Positions 35,705 through 45,403 of a stretch of DNA of 64,000 nucleotides are shown here, one piece after another. Origin of the DNA: Neotamlana nanhaiensis (GTDB taxonomy: Bacteria > Bacteroidota > Bacteroidia > Flavobacteriales > Flavobacteriaceae); contig NZ_JTDV01000014.1 of NCBI RefSeq assembly GCF_000943555.1, positions 122,298 through 186,297 of the forward strand, given 5' to 3'. Each line of letters opens with the position of its first letter. Within the stretch, counting starts at the first letter, position 1. The translations under genes and the position numbers were made by a program. The notes under the pieces are model-generated. The model searched no databases and had not been told where the DNA came from. It was given only the letters and a program-made list of their open reading frames with translations.

Positions 35705-36490
35705 ATGTACACCGTAGTTGCTTACCAAGTAGCTAGTGCTATCAGTATAAAATCTAGCAAACAACAGTTGCCTTGGCAATTGTTGTTTCAAGATAGCGAC
35801 GAGCTTTATTACACAAGCTCACCCAATAAATTTATTTATATTTTTCAGTACGGTATGGTTAGTTTTTTTAACATGACCAGTACCGAAATAAATGACGCTT
35901 TGCAGCAACTTAAATCGCATTGCAGCAACTATTTTTCTGAAAAATTATCTGATTCTGTTGAAATCGTAATTCAACCTAACACTCTTAAAGTTGAATTCGA
36001 CAACGTTATTTTACCCAATTTAGACCAAGAAATGATTCGTTTAGTAATGTTAAACGCATCGCAATCTGTGGCGCTAAACCGGTATTCTGAAATTACCGAA
36101 GAATTATTAATTGAAACCAACAAGCACACCTTATACCTAGAAGAAAAAGGGAAACTTGATATTTCTGGAAACAAATTAAAACGCTTCATTGGAAAAGTTT
36201 TAAACATTAAAAACAAAATTTCTGAAAACCTTTACATTTTCGATTCGCCTGAAATTACTTGGGAAAAAGAAGAATTTAACAGGCTTAACCAAGAACTTAA
36301 GCAAGCTTTCGATTTAAAAGACAGATATCGCGTTATTCACGACCGCATTGAAATTATAAAAGAAAACCTTGAGCTCTTTAAAGACATCATGGATCATAAC
36401 GAAAGCAGTCGTTTAGAGTGGATCATCATTATTTTAATTGTAATAGAGGTTATCGATTTATTTATAGCCAAACTTTCTAATATTATTTAA
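35705..36490 (+). CDS. RMD1/DUF155 family protein
   Basis: 261 residues. The RMD1 pattern is clear: KFIYIFQYGMVSFFNM near residue 42, LNASQSVALNRYSEITEELL near 115, LYIFDSPEITWEKEEFNRL near 175, DLKDRYRVIHDRIEIIKENL near 200 and a C-terminal membrane anchor SRLEWIIIILIVIEVIDLF. In eukaryotes RMD1 relatives are mitochondrial; bacterial function unknown. It sits between the two paralogous small proteins. Confidence 0.85.
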   Translation: MYTVVAYQVASAISIKSSKQQLPWQLLFQDSDELYYTSSPNKFIYIFQYGMVSFFNMTSTEINDALQQLKSHCSNYFSEKLSDSVEIVIQPNTLKVEFDNVILPNLDQEMIRLVMLNASQSVALNRYSEITEELLIETNKHTLYLEEKGKLDISGNKLKRFIGKVLNIKNKISENLYIFDSPEITWEKEEFNRLNQELKQAFDLKDRYRVIHDRIEIIKENLELFKDIMDHNESSRLEWIIIILIVIEVIDLFIAKLSNII

Positions 36491-36626
36491 CGACACAGAC
36501 AGTACTTTTTACTTCACTTATGTTACCAACAGCTTTACGAGTAAGGTTGTTATAAGTTAAACCGAAACTTTGGTAGATTTTTTCGGTTAAAAAAAGTGTC
36601 AAAAAAATATTTTTAAAAATTTTATT

Positions 36627-36974
36627 ATGAAAGCTAAACATTCAATTTTAGGCTTAATGGCTTTATTTACCGTTATATTATCTGGTTTTACAACTGTAAA
36701 AAATCAAAATGATCCCATTTCAATTACCGCCGTTTTTGATGGTAAAGAAGATTATGGCTATAATTTTATTGCCACCGAAGACGATTTAGAATACACGGTT
36801 ACCTTTCACAAAGTAAACGAAGACATATTAAAAACCTTCGATTTAAATTCTGAAAAACTTATTGGTTCAAAATTTAAAATCACATACACCTCTAAAATTG
36901 TAGTAACAAAAGATGAAGATGGTTACGATTACGAAGAAGAAATCAATACTATAATTAAACTACAAAAGTTGTAA
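36627..36974 (+). CDS. Secreted small protein, paralog of the protein at 35463
   Basis: 115 residues. A hydrophobic signal (ILGLMALFTVILSGFTTV) precedes a domain that aligns with the 73-residue protein: ITAVFDGKEDYGYNF, VNEDILKTFDLNSEKLIG, SKFKITYTS, IIKLQKL, with an inserted acidic DEDGYDYEEE loop. The gene lies 136 bases after the RMD1 gene and may have its own promoter. Function unknown; it is probably periplasmic. Confidence 0.62.
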   Translation: MKAKHSILGLMALFTVILSGFTTVKNQNDPISITAVFDGKEDYGYNFIATEDDLEYTVTFHKVNEDILKTFDLNSEKLIGSKFKITYTSKIVVTKDEDGYDYEEEINTIIKLQKL

Positions 36975-36987
36975 TAAACAAAAAGTA

Positions 36988-37032
36988 TTGCCTGCTGTTT
37001 TTTAGGTTTAATCCCAAAAAACATGCAGGCAA
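36988..37032. terminator. Bidirectional hairpin between convergent genes
   Basis: TTGCCTGC (36988-36995) pairs with GCAGGCAA (37025-37032), extended inside by TGTTTTTT with AAAAAACA. It lies between the plus-strand small-protein gene and the minus-strand GH2 gene and can serve both. Confidence 0.6.
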
Positions 37033-37072
37033 CTACAAACTAAACTATATATTTTAAACGCTTTGCGTGTAT

Positions 37073-40051
37073 TTACAAACTTTCGTAAAATTCAACCTCA
37101 ACAATTCTAAGTTGTTTTACGTTGCTACTTTCCTTTAAACCTGCAGCATCAACCTTACCTGTTATTTCTACAAGGTTAATGGCATCGCTATCGGTAGCTT
37201 CCCCTACAAGCTCAATTTTTACATTTTTACCTGTGGTTTCTTCTACATTTAGAGTCACATAACCTAAACTCAACTCGGTTAAACCTTGGTAAACAATTTT
37301 ATTATCAACCGAAATTCTAATTGGGTATTGGCGACGTCTCCAACCAGATAGCTTCAACACGACTTGATTAATTTTTGCCTCATGTGCTAATGCATAGGTT
37401 ATCGTTGATGTTTCTCCATTTACATTTCCCCATTCGGTTAGTTCGTTATCATCAAAACTTTTCGCAACCTCATCGGCATTCGAATTTGCAGTAGCAGAAA
37501 CAATAGCTACGGCTTGTCGTGTTTTTGTATAAGATTTTGTTTTTGGTGTTGCCCCTTTTTCGAAATTTGAAGGCAAACTTTCCGAAGGAATTTCTTTTGA
37601 AAGCGCACTTAAATCTGTTTCATGTGTTTTTATACTAACTGAAGCTTTTTTCAATCCTTTTGAAGTCGCTTCAACCTTAATTGTTCCAGCTTTATCTGTC
37701 GTTCTAACAAACACACGATTTACACCACATTCTACAGGAATTTGCTTTGAACCAATATAATTATCTGGACCTTTCGCAATACCACCAACAAATTCACCGG
37801 CACCTTTCACATCAAAATCAATCATATTTAATGCTGTTGGACAACGATTACCTTTAGCATCAACAACTTCAACTTGTACAATAACTAAATCGGATGCGTT
37901 TGCTAAACTACCACCAGGCCTCTCTAAAGTGGTTAGTTTTACTTTTGCAGGTTTACCCGCTGTTATTTTTTCAGCTTCACAAATTTTTGCTCCTGATTTA
38001 TTATAACCCACAGCTTTAATATTTCCTGCTTTAAAAGCAACATCTTTAAACGTGAATAAAAACTGTTTGCTTTGTTCCCCTTTTCCTAAACTTTTTCCGT
38101 TTACAAAAAGTTCAATTTCATCCGCTGAAGAAATTACGGTTATATCTTTTACTACACCAGATTCGTAGTTCCAATGCCCTAAAATATGTGCTCTTGGGTT
38201 TTCAATATCTACCCAACCGTCCCACATTACTTGATGCGCATAAAAGCCATCTTTAGGAATTCGCATAGGATCGACTTCTCCACTTCGTCTGTAATTTTCG
38301 GCACCACGGTAATGCGTATTGGTATCGCTAAAAACAATATTAACGCCCCCTGAACTTACACGTTCGCCTGTTCCTGGGCGCATTTCGTAATAATCATACC
38401 AACGCACTACATCTTCAATAGCATGAGCATCTTGATTGTGGTTGTAAGCACTCGCATCTTTTACATTTGTGCCATTTACATTTTCATGCGTGGTACCGCC
38501 ACTGCCTTCTTTGTGATATGGCGGTGTAAACTCATCCCAATACTTTCGTAAACCTTCGTCTCTACTATACTCGGTTGCCCAAAACGGAATACGTTCGCTT
38601 TTGTTGATGTATAACATTTCGCCACCATATTCGGCAACGCGACTATCTAACATTTCACGACTACCAATGGCACGACCACCATAAGGATCGTATTGATTTT
38701 TTATAGCTAGCATTTCTTGCATGTGTGCTTCGGAAATACTTTCGTTACCCGATTCGTAAAAAATAATACTCGGGTTATTCCGGTTGTAAATTATCGCATC
38801 GCGCATCAACTCTAAACGCTGTGTCCAACGACGACCCGTAACATCAGATTCCGAATCGCCCGCAGGCATTGCTTGAATAAGCCCTACTCTATCGCACGAT
38901 TCAACATCTTGTTTCCACGGCGTTACATGCATCCAACGCACTAAATTACCATTGCTTTCAATCATTAATTTGTTGCTATAATCGCTTACCCAAGCAGGAA
39001 CCGACATACCAACCGAAGGCCACTCGTTACTGGTACGTTGTGCGTAACCCTTTACCATAATCACACGATTATTTAAGTAAATCATGCCTTTATGAAATTT
39101 TGTTTTTCTAAATCCAGTTTTAACAACAACTTCGTCTGTTGACTCACCATTAACCAACAACTGACTATGCACCTTATACAAATAACCGTAACCCCAACTC
39201 CAAAAATTAAGACTAGATACTTTGTTGGCAGCCGAAATATCAAACATGCCATTAGGTGAAATCATTGTTTTATCGCCTGTAAAAGTCGAAATTATGTTGC
39301 CATCCATATCTTCAACCTTAACTTGTAATTGGGCTTCAACTGGTTTTAAGGTTTCATTTTTTATTTGCGAAGACACATGTATTACAGCTTCTTGATTATC
39401 GATATCAAAATCCGACGCATACACATAGGTTCCAGTAGTGCCTAAAGTAGTGTACAAGGGTAATGTTTGATAAACTTTAGGTGTAATGTGCAAATACACA
39501 TTTTTAGGAATACCGCCATAGTTCGCATTAAAATTTTTATTATTCCATTGAAAACCCGAACCTGTTAATTGCTCTTTATAACGCCAATCGTTATCGGTTT
39601 TTACAGCAATAACATTTTTTTCTGGATAAGGCTTTAAATACGGTGTAATATTAAACCCAAAAGCCATCACTCCATTTTCATGACGCCCGATAAAGGTATC
39701 GTTTATATAAACTTCTCCCATTTGGCGCACGCCTTCAAACTCAATAAATACATTTTGATTGTTAAAATGTTCTGGTAAGCTAAATGATTTTCTGTACCAA
39801 GCGATACCTGTAGATAGCTCGGTAATATCTAATTTAAAAGCCTCGTCTTGATTCCATGCAAATGGTAAATTCACTTTTTTCCAAGACGCATCATTATATT
39901 GTAATTGTTGTGCGTTGTTAGCATCACCTACATGCAATTTCCAACCATAATTGAAGTTTAATTTTTCGCGTTGATTGGTTTCTATTTGTGAAAAAATAGT
40001 ACTTACAAAACAGATGTATGTAATAATAAAAAGGAACTTTTTTTGTCTCAT
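37073..40051 (-). CDS. Glycoside hydrolase family 2 (beta-galactosidase-like)
   Basis: 992 residues, signal peptide MRQKKFLFIITYICFVSTIFS. Jelly-roll (about 25-215, WKKVNLPFAWN...GIAWYRKSFSLP), immunoglobulin-like and TIM-barrel domains follow. The acid/base Glu is in YESGNES (near residue 430) and the nucleophile candidate Glu in FWATEYSRD (near 485). The C-terminal third holds DUF4982-like and a discoidin-like binding domain (TANSNADEVAKSFDDNE). The exact linkage cut is unknown; family 2 covers galactosidases, glucuronidases, mannosidases and others. Its regulator gene lies directly upstream on the same strand. Confidence 0.9.
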   Translation of the reverse strand: MRQKKFLFIITYICFVSTIFSQIETNQREKLNFNYGWKLHVGDANNAQQLQYNDASWKKVNLPFAWNQDEAFKLDITELSTGIAWYRKSFSLPEHFNNQNVFIEFEGVRQMGEVYINDTFIGRHENGVMAFGFNITPYLKPYPEKNVIAVKTDNDWRYKEQLTGSGFQWNNKNFNANYGGIPKNVYLHITPKVYQTLPLYTTLGTTGTYVYASDFDIDNQEAVIHVSSQIKNETLKPVEAQLQVKVEDMDGNIISTFTGDKTMISPNGMFDISAANKVSSLNFWSWGYGYLYKVHSQLLVNGESTDEVVVKTGFRKTKFHKGMIYLNNRVIMVKGYAQRTSNEWPSVGMSVPAWVSDYSNKLMIESNGNLVRWMHVTPWKQDVESCDRVGLIQAMPAGDSESDVTGRRWTQRLELMRDAIIYNRNNPSIIFYESGNESISEAHMQEMLAIKNQYDPYGGRAIGSREMLDSRVAEYGGEMLYINKSERIPFWATEYSRDEGLRKYWDEFTPPYHKEGSGGTTHENVNGTNVKDASAYNHNQDAHAIEDVVRWYDYYEMRPGTGERVSSGGVNIVFSDTNTHYRGAENYRRSGEVDPMRIPKDGFYAHQVMWDGWVDIENPRAHILGHWNYESGVVKDITVISSADEIELFVNGKSLGKGEQSKQFLFTFKDVAFKAGNIKAVGYNKSGAKICEAEKITAGKPAKVKLTTLERPGGSLANASDLVIVQVEVVDAKGNRCPTALNMIDFDVKGAGEFVGGIAKGPDNYIGSKQIPVECGVNRVFVRTTDKAGTIKVEATSKGLKKASVSIKTHETDLSALSKEIPSESLPSNFEKGATPKTKSYTKTRQAVAIVSATANSNADEVAKSFDDNELTEWGNVNGETSTITYALAHEAKINQVVLKLSGWRRRQYPIRISVDNKIVYQGLTELSLGYVTLNVEETTGKNVKIELVGEATDSDAINLVEITGKVDAAGLKESSNVKQLRIVEVEFYESL

Positions 40052-40088
40052 GTATCTAGTGGTTGATAAGTTCGTGGTAGAACTTTAC

Positions 40089-40181
40089 CAAAAATACAGA
40101 GATAGCAGACTTTTTTTATTATCATAAATTACAAACACCTATCAAATCTTTGCAATGAGAATTTTTGATAATAGTTTGCAA
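40089..40181 (-). promoter_or_regulatory. Promoter and possible regulator sites of the GH2 gene
   Basis: On the minus strand TATTTTTG (40096-40089) matches the -7 consensus. Upstream, TTTGCAA occurs twice as a direct repeat (40149-40155 and 40175-40181, 26 bases apart), suitable for the AraC-type output domain of the regulator encoded next door. This is an inference from spacing. Confidence 0.35.
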
Positions 40182-40205
40182 ATTTTGAATTACTAAAAAA
40201 AACAA

Positions 40206-43200
40206 TTAACTGCTTAACTTACTGAGGTATTTAGATGGACTACTGCCATAATATTTTGAAAATGTGCGCGAAAAATTTGAAGGTTCTGTAAACCCAGTTT
40301 CGTAAGCAATTTGCGATACGTTTAAGTCAGAATTTATTAGTAATTGTTTAGCATGATCCATTTTAACACGAATAATAAATTGATGCACAGTACTACCACT
40401 AACCGCTTTTAATTTTCGGTATAATTGACTTTGACTAATTTGTAAATACTCGGCTAATTTTTCTGAGTTAAACTCGGGATCTTGAATATTTTCCATTATA
40501 AAATCGGTTAGTTTTTTTAAGAACACATTATCTAAATCGGGCGCATCTTCTTGTAACTCATTAATGGATTTTATTCCCGCCAACTGTTTTTGCAACAGCA
40601 CTCTATTGTCTAAAATACTGCTAATTTGAGCTTTTAAAACACCGATACTAAACGGCTTTGGGATGTACGCTTCCGCACCAAGATTAAAACCTTCAATTTG
40701 ATGTTCGTCCGATGCCTTTGCCGTTAGCATAATAATTGGAATATGGCATGTAGATTCGTTCATTTTAATATGCTTACACATATCGACACCTTCCATAATA
40801 GGCATCATCACATCCGAAATGATTAAATCTGGAATGTTTTTTATAGCGGCTTTCAACCCGTCTTTCCCATTATACTCTTGCAACAATCTGTATTTTCCGC
40901 TAAGTTCCTTATTTAAATAAGTTTGTACATCAACGTTGTCTTCCACCACTAAAATGGTGGTTTTGTTAATGTCCTTTGTGCTTTCTTCCTCTGTTTTTAC
41001 AACTACGGCTTTCGCTGAATTTTCACTAAGCCCTAGCGCTTCGGCTTCAGTAACTTCAACATAAGGTAATTTTACGGAAACTTTAGTGCCTTTTTGAGGT
41101 TCGCTACTCAACTTGATGGATCCATTTAAAATATCGATTAAATTTTTGGTTAACGATAAACCAATTCCTGATGAGTTACCATGAAACGGACGAGAACCTA
41201 TATTATTGAAAGGTTTAAACACTTCGTTTAACGATTCTTTATCGATACCAACTCCAGTATCTGTAATGGTTATTTTAATAGCTTGCTTTTTATTATTGAG
41301 CCTAACGTTTAAATTTACTTTTCCGCCGTTTGGTGTGTATTTAAACGCGTTAGAAAGTAAATTCATAATAATTTGCTCTGTTTTTTCGGCATCTATAGCG
41401 CAGTACAAAGGCGTTGTTTCAACCAAATAATTAAACTCAATTTGTCGGTTTTTTGCTACTGGTTTAAAGGATTGTGAACAATTTTGAATGATGTCGCTAA
41501 AATCGCAAGGCGAAGGTTTTAATTTTAGTTTGCCTTGTTCTGATTTTCTAAAATCTAAAATCTGATTTATTAATCGGGTTAAATGTTTTACATTTCGGTT
41601 AACGATAGATAAATAAATCTCACTATTTTCTTTACTAATTCCCTTTTTTTGAAGTTGTTTAAGGGGATCGGAAATTAAGGTCAAGGGTGTTTTTAATTCA
41701 TGCGAAACATTGGTAAAAAACTCTATTTTATCACGGTTTAATGCCGCTTGTTGCTCACGATTTACACGCTCTAACTTAATTTGATTTTTTAAACGATCGC
41801 GGTATAAAATTTCTCTGAAAAAGAAGAAAAATATACCAATTAACACCACCGTAATAACGGACTTAGCGAGCATGGTTCGGTACCACAAATTTTCAATATG
41901 CACGCTTAAAGAGCTGTAAGGAATTGTTTTTTCGGCATCTGGGTTAAACGGGCGTACTTTAAACACATAATCGCCTGGTGGCACTTTATTGTAAGTTACC
42001 TTATTGCTTAAGGTTTTAATCCAATCGTCGTCGTAACCTTCTAACTTATATTCAAAAATTTCTTTGGTCGCTTCATTGTAGTTAAACAGCGAATATCCTA
42101 CCGAAAAACTTCGGTTTTCATAATCTAAATTTATAGAATTTGTGTGCGATAAAGATTTTAACAAAACAGGCTTCCCGTTTATGCTATCTAACGGATGCAC
42201 TTCCTCGTTAGCGAGATAAAGCGATTTTAAAATCACTTTCTTGGTGTTACTAATATTCGATTTTATATCCTTAGGATTAAATGCCACATAACCATTTTTT
42301 GTTCCGTAATAAATAATATTGTTTGTGGTATCTTTAAAAAAGGCGCGTTCCCAAAAACTCCATGAGTTATATTGATCTTTTTTCTGATAACTCGATACAA
42401 ATCCAGTATTAATATCAATAGCTGAAATACCTTCCTTGTGCGATACCCATATGTTGTCATCATCATCTGTAATTGAAGAAATATAAGCTTCAGGTGTATC
42501 GTAACGCAGGTTAATTTTTTCGGTTACAAACGAATTCTTTTCTACTCGTATCCTGCTTAATCCTTCAATAGAACCTACCCAAATATCATTATTTTTATCT
42601 TGATGTAGTGCGTATAAAATAGATCCTAAAACCTCATTATTGAATTTAGATTCGGAAGATGTTATACTATCCGTTTCGCTCATTTTTTTGGTAGAACTTA
42701 ACTGAATAATGCCTTTACCTTCTGTAGCTAATAAAAACGTATAGTCATCTAGTTTTAAAATATCGGTTACAATATGGCCTTGTAAATCTTCAGCATAAAA
42801 AAAGAAATCTACCGACTTATCTTTTAAATTAATTCGCGCCATTCTATCGAACAAAGCCACCCATAAAATATCGTCGTTGTAAGATTCCATGGCATGCACC
42901 GCAGGTATTAAAAGTGTGGAGTCTAACTCCCGACTAAACACTTCGGTACATTTGTTTTTGCTTCTGTCGTAAAACTCTAAGCCATCAACACCACCAATCC
43001 AAATATCTTCATTTTTATCTTTAAAAAAAGTACGCACATAATTCATCTGAAGATTAGACTTATAAAAGGCATTGTTGGCATCTAACTCATTATTATTTTT
43101 GTAAATAATAACGCCTTCGTCTGTCCCTAGCCATAGTTTATCATCAACCTTAAGAATATCTCTTACGGTTATTAACTTTTCCTTTTTGGTGTTTGGGCGA

Positions 43201-43892
43201 TAGGTATAATGTAAATCGAACGGGTTACGGTTTGGATTCACCTTATAAACATCACCATTACGCGTACCTAACCAAATTACGTTAGTATCGTCTATAAAAA
43301 AAGAGGTTACAAAATCGTCGAATAAATTCCCTGGTTGGTTAATATCGGCAACATAGGTGGTTTCTTCTCCCGTTTTAATATCGCGCGACATAAACCTAAG
43401 TAAATGCATAAAATAGTGATTACCATTAATAACATTATCTCGATTGATGTTGTTTGATTTATTACTAAGCTTGGTTTTAATGGTTTCTGAAACTTGATCG
43501 TCGTTAACCACCGTAAAACTGTTGAGTTTATAGTTGTACTTTACGTATTTCCAATCGAAAGTGAGCAACCACAAGCCTAAATTCTCGTCGGTTACAATAT
43601 TTCTAATACGGTTGTTTGGGATTGAAGTATCGTCGTTAGGATTATGTTGGTATAAATCGAAATCCTTACCATCGTAACGGTAAGCACCATTCCAGCTACC
43701 AAACCAAATGTAACCAATAGAATCTTTTGTGATACCGTGAATAGAAGTTACAGGCGATTTTTCTTGACCATATACTTTTTCGAAAAAAAGCTTTTGTGCA
43801 CTCACTTTATTAAACGCAAGCACCATAAAAACACAGCACAACAATAGTTTTTTACTTAAACGAATAAGTAAATTTCCTTTTTCAAACAACAT
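40206..43892 (-). CDS. Hybrid two-component system regulator (HTCS)
   Basis: 1228 residues in one chain: signal segment; two-component propeller repeats (about 35-640, many DIWIG.. and NIWVSH.. blades); Y_Y_Y domain (YDDDWIKTL...VPPGDYVFKVRP, about 640-700); one membrane helix (VITVVLIGIFFFFF); histidine kinase with H in NVSHELKTPL and ATPase motifs (DTGVGIDKES, SSGIGLSLTKN); receiver (ILVVEDNVD, D in LIISDVMMPIME); and C-terminal AraC HTH (VSQIAYETGFTEPSNFSRTF). It senses a periplasmic sugar and drives transcription of nearby glycosidase genes; here the only nearby target is the GH2 gene. A -7 box TAGTTTTG lies at 43947-43940. Confidence 0.95.
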   Translation of the reverse strand: MLFEKGNLLIRLSKKLLLCCVFMVLAFNKVSAQKLFFEKVYGQEKSPVTSIHGITKDSIGYIWFGSWNGAYRYDGKDFDLYQHNPNDDTSIPNNRIRNIVTDENLGLWLLTFDWKYVKYNYKLNSFTVVNDDQVSETIKTKLSNKSNNINRDNVINGNHYFMHLLRFMSRDIKTGEETTYVADINQPGNLFDDFVTSFFIDDTNVIWLGTRNGDVYKVNPNRNPFDLHYTYRPNTKKEKLITVRDILKVDDKLWLGTDEGVIIYKNNNELDANNAFYKSNLQMNYVRTFFKDKNEDIWIGGVDGLEFYDRSKNKCTEVFSRELDSTLLIPAVHAMESYNDDILWVALFDRMARINLKDKSVDFFFYAEDLQGHIVTDILKLDDYTFLLATEGKGIIQLSSTKKMSETDSITSSESKFNNEVLGSILYALHQDKNNDIWVGSIEGLSRIRVEKNSFVTEKINLRYDTPEAYISSITDDDDNIWVSHKEGISAIDINTGFVSSYQKKDQYNSWSFWERAFFKDTTNNIIYYGTKNGYVAFNPKDIKSNISNTKKVILKSLYLANEEVHPLDSINGKPVLLKSLSHTNSINLDYENRSFSVGYSLFNYNEATKEIFEYKLEGYDDDWIKTLSNKVTYNKVPPGDYVFKVRPFNPDAEKTIPYSSLSVHIENLWYRTMLAKSVITVVLIGIFFFFFREILYRDRLKNQIKLERVNREQQAALNRDKIEFFTNVSHELKTPLTLISDPLKQLQKKGISKENSEIYLSIVNRNVKHLTRLINQILDFRKSEQGKLKLKPSPCDFSDIIQNCSQSFKPVAKNRQIEFNYLVETTPLYCAIDAEKTEQIIMNLLSNAFKYTPNGGKVNLNVRLNNKKQAIKITITDTGVGIDKESLNEVFKPFNNIGSRPFHGNSSGIGLSLTKNLIDILNGSIKLSSEPQKGTKVSVKLPYVEVTEAEALGLSENSAKAVVVKTEEESTKDINKTTILVVEDNVDVQTYLNKELSGKYRLLQEYNGKDGLKAAIKNIPDLIISDVMMPIMEGVDMCKHIKMNESTCHIPIIMLTAKASDEHQIEGFNLGAEAYIPKPFSIGVLKAQISSILDNRVLLQKQLAGIKSINELQEDAPDLDNVFLKKLTDFIMENIQDPEFNSEKLAEYLQISQSQLYRKLKAVSGSTVHQFIIRVKMDHAKQLLINSDLNVSQIAYETGFTEPSNFSRTFSKYYGSSPSKYLSKLSS

Positions 43893-43939
43893 AAACAGCT
43901 TAATTAGATGTCTCTAAAATAGCTTTTTAATGTTATTTA

Positions 43940-43947
43940 CAAAACTA
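43940..43947 (-). promoter_or_regulatory. -7 box of the HTCS gene
   Basis: TAGTTTTG on the minus strand matches TAnnTTTG exactly, 48 bases before the start at 43892. Confidence 0.45.
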
Positions 43948-44036
43948 TGATGGTTTTAATTTTTAATAGATGCATTGTCCCTATTCTGAAACACAATACT
44001 CAGAAACTATATTTTTCTCTGAAAAAACTAGACTAC

Positions 44037-45245
44037 CTAAGCCACAGGCGCAGTCGCTTTGTACAACACCGAATTTGCTTTTGGTTTAATAGTGTACTCG
44101 CAACCTGCCAACAATAAAACCGATTGCCCTTTTTCTAAGCTCACTTTAGCATCAGCGTCTTGTGCTTCAACTTCACCCTCAATAACAATGATAATTTCGG
44201 CAGTTTTTGCCGTATTTTTGTAGGTTTTTGAAGTTTCTAATGAAATTAAACTCAATTGAAAATCTGGTGCAAGCGATTTGTAAATGCGCTCAATACCATC
44301 ATCTTGTAAGTCACCTTTCATCACGTTTGGTATAGTTTCTTCAAACGCTACGTGCTTTAATAATTCTGGTACATCAACATGTTTTGGCGTTAAACCACCA
44401 CGTAACACATTATCAGAATTTGCCATAAGTTCCATATTTTGCCCTTCCAGATATGCATGCGGAATTCCTGCATCTTGAAATACAGCCTCACCTTTGTTAG
44501 CTTTTACTATGTTGAAGAAATAAATGGAGTAAATACCTTTATCTAAAATGGACGCATCATCAGCAGAATCTACCGCCTTTGCTGCCCAATAGTCTGGTGA
44601 AGACTTAGCTATTTTACCCGCTTTGTATTCTGGTAAAATTCTATCAACTAATGGCTGAAGCACTTTGTTGGTCTCTTCTTGAGACTCTTCCATAACATGC
44701 TTGTATAGTCCGAAATAACCACCAGTTTCAAAAACCGTTTTTAAATGATTAAACTCAGGCACAGTTTCTAAAACCGTTTTTAATTTAGCTTCGGTTAAAA
44801 ATCCGTGAAGCAACCAAAACTCGCTTAAAGCCACCATAATTTCTGGCTTATGGTTATCATCCTTATAATTCCTGTTTGGTGCCGTTACTGGAATACCAGC
44901 TTCATTTTCTTTTTTAAAACCTTTTTCGGCTTCAATTTTTGTAGGATGTACTTGAATGGATAACATATCTCGCACATCTAAAACTTTAAATAAAAATGGC
45001 AGTCGACCAAATTTCTCTGCGATGTAATGTCCTAAAACAGGTTCTAAATTTGCCTCGATATAAGTATCTAACGATTTTTCGCCTTCGGAAGTTTTAATCA
45101 TTGAAGGAGCTTTACTATGGCCGCCTAACCAGTATTCGGCACATTGCTCGCCGTTTTTATCAACACTTAATAAATTAGGAATATATGTGGTACCACCCCA
45201 AGCATAATTTTGGATTTTCCCTTCAATTGGAAATAACTTCGCCAT
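44037..45245 (-). CDS. manA: Mannose-6-phosphate isomerase, class I
   Basis: 402 residues. It opens FPIEGKIQNYAWGGTTYIPN and carries the zinc-binding blocks QVHPTKIEAE near residue 108 and HKPEIMVAL near 147, plus AGIPHAYLEGQNMELMANSDN near 268, standard for type I PMI. Interconverts mannose-6-P and fructose-6-P. It is after the terminator at 45334-45358, so it is its own transcript and not part of the phosphoesterase locus; the HTCS/GH2 pair lies downstream on the same strand. Confidence 0.93.
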   Translation of the reverse strand: MAKLFPIEGKIQNYAWGGTTYIPNLLSVDKNGEQCAEYWLGGHSKAPSMIKTSEGEKSLDTYIEANLEPVLGHYIAEKFGRLPFLFKVLDVRDMLSIQVHPTKIEAEKGFKKENEAGIPVTAPNRNYKDDNHKPEIMVALSEFWLLHGFLTEAKLKTVLETVPEFNHLKTVFETGGYFGLYKHVMEESQEETNKVLQPLVDRILPEYKAGKIAKSSPDYWAAKAVDSADDASILDKGIYSIYFFNIVKANKGEAVFQDAGIPHAYLEGQNMELMANSDNVLRGGLTPKHVDVPELLKHVAFEETIPNVMKGDLQDDGIERIYKSLAPDFQLSLISLETSKTYKNTAKTAEIIIVIEGEVEAQDADAKVSLEKGQSVLLLAGCEYTIKPKANSVLYKATAPVA

Positions 45246-45333
45246 TTTTTAAATTTTAAATTCAAGGTAAAATTAATAGCTTAATTGATTATAACCAACT
45301 TTATCGTTTACAGATTTAAAAATTCGAGGAAAT

Positions 45334-45358
45334 AAAAAAAGCGCAGTAAAAACTGCGC
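45334..45358 (-). terminator. Rho-independent terminator of the phosphoesterase locus
   Basis: GCGCAGT (45341-45347), loop AAAA, ACTGCGC (45352-45358). Read on the minus strand, the hairpin is followed by seven T (bases 45340-45334), a textbook terminator 46 bases after the glycerophosphodiesterase stop. Confidence 0.8.
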
Positions 45359-45403
45359 TTTTCAATGAAAAAACTAACTAAATACTCAATTTACAATTAA
45401 CTC

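Noticed and set aside
44037..45245. manA as part of the phosphoesterase locus
   Set aside because: A strong minus-strand terminator at 45334-45358 separates them.
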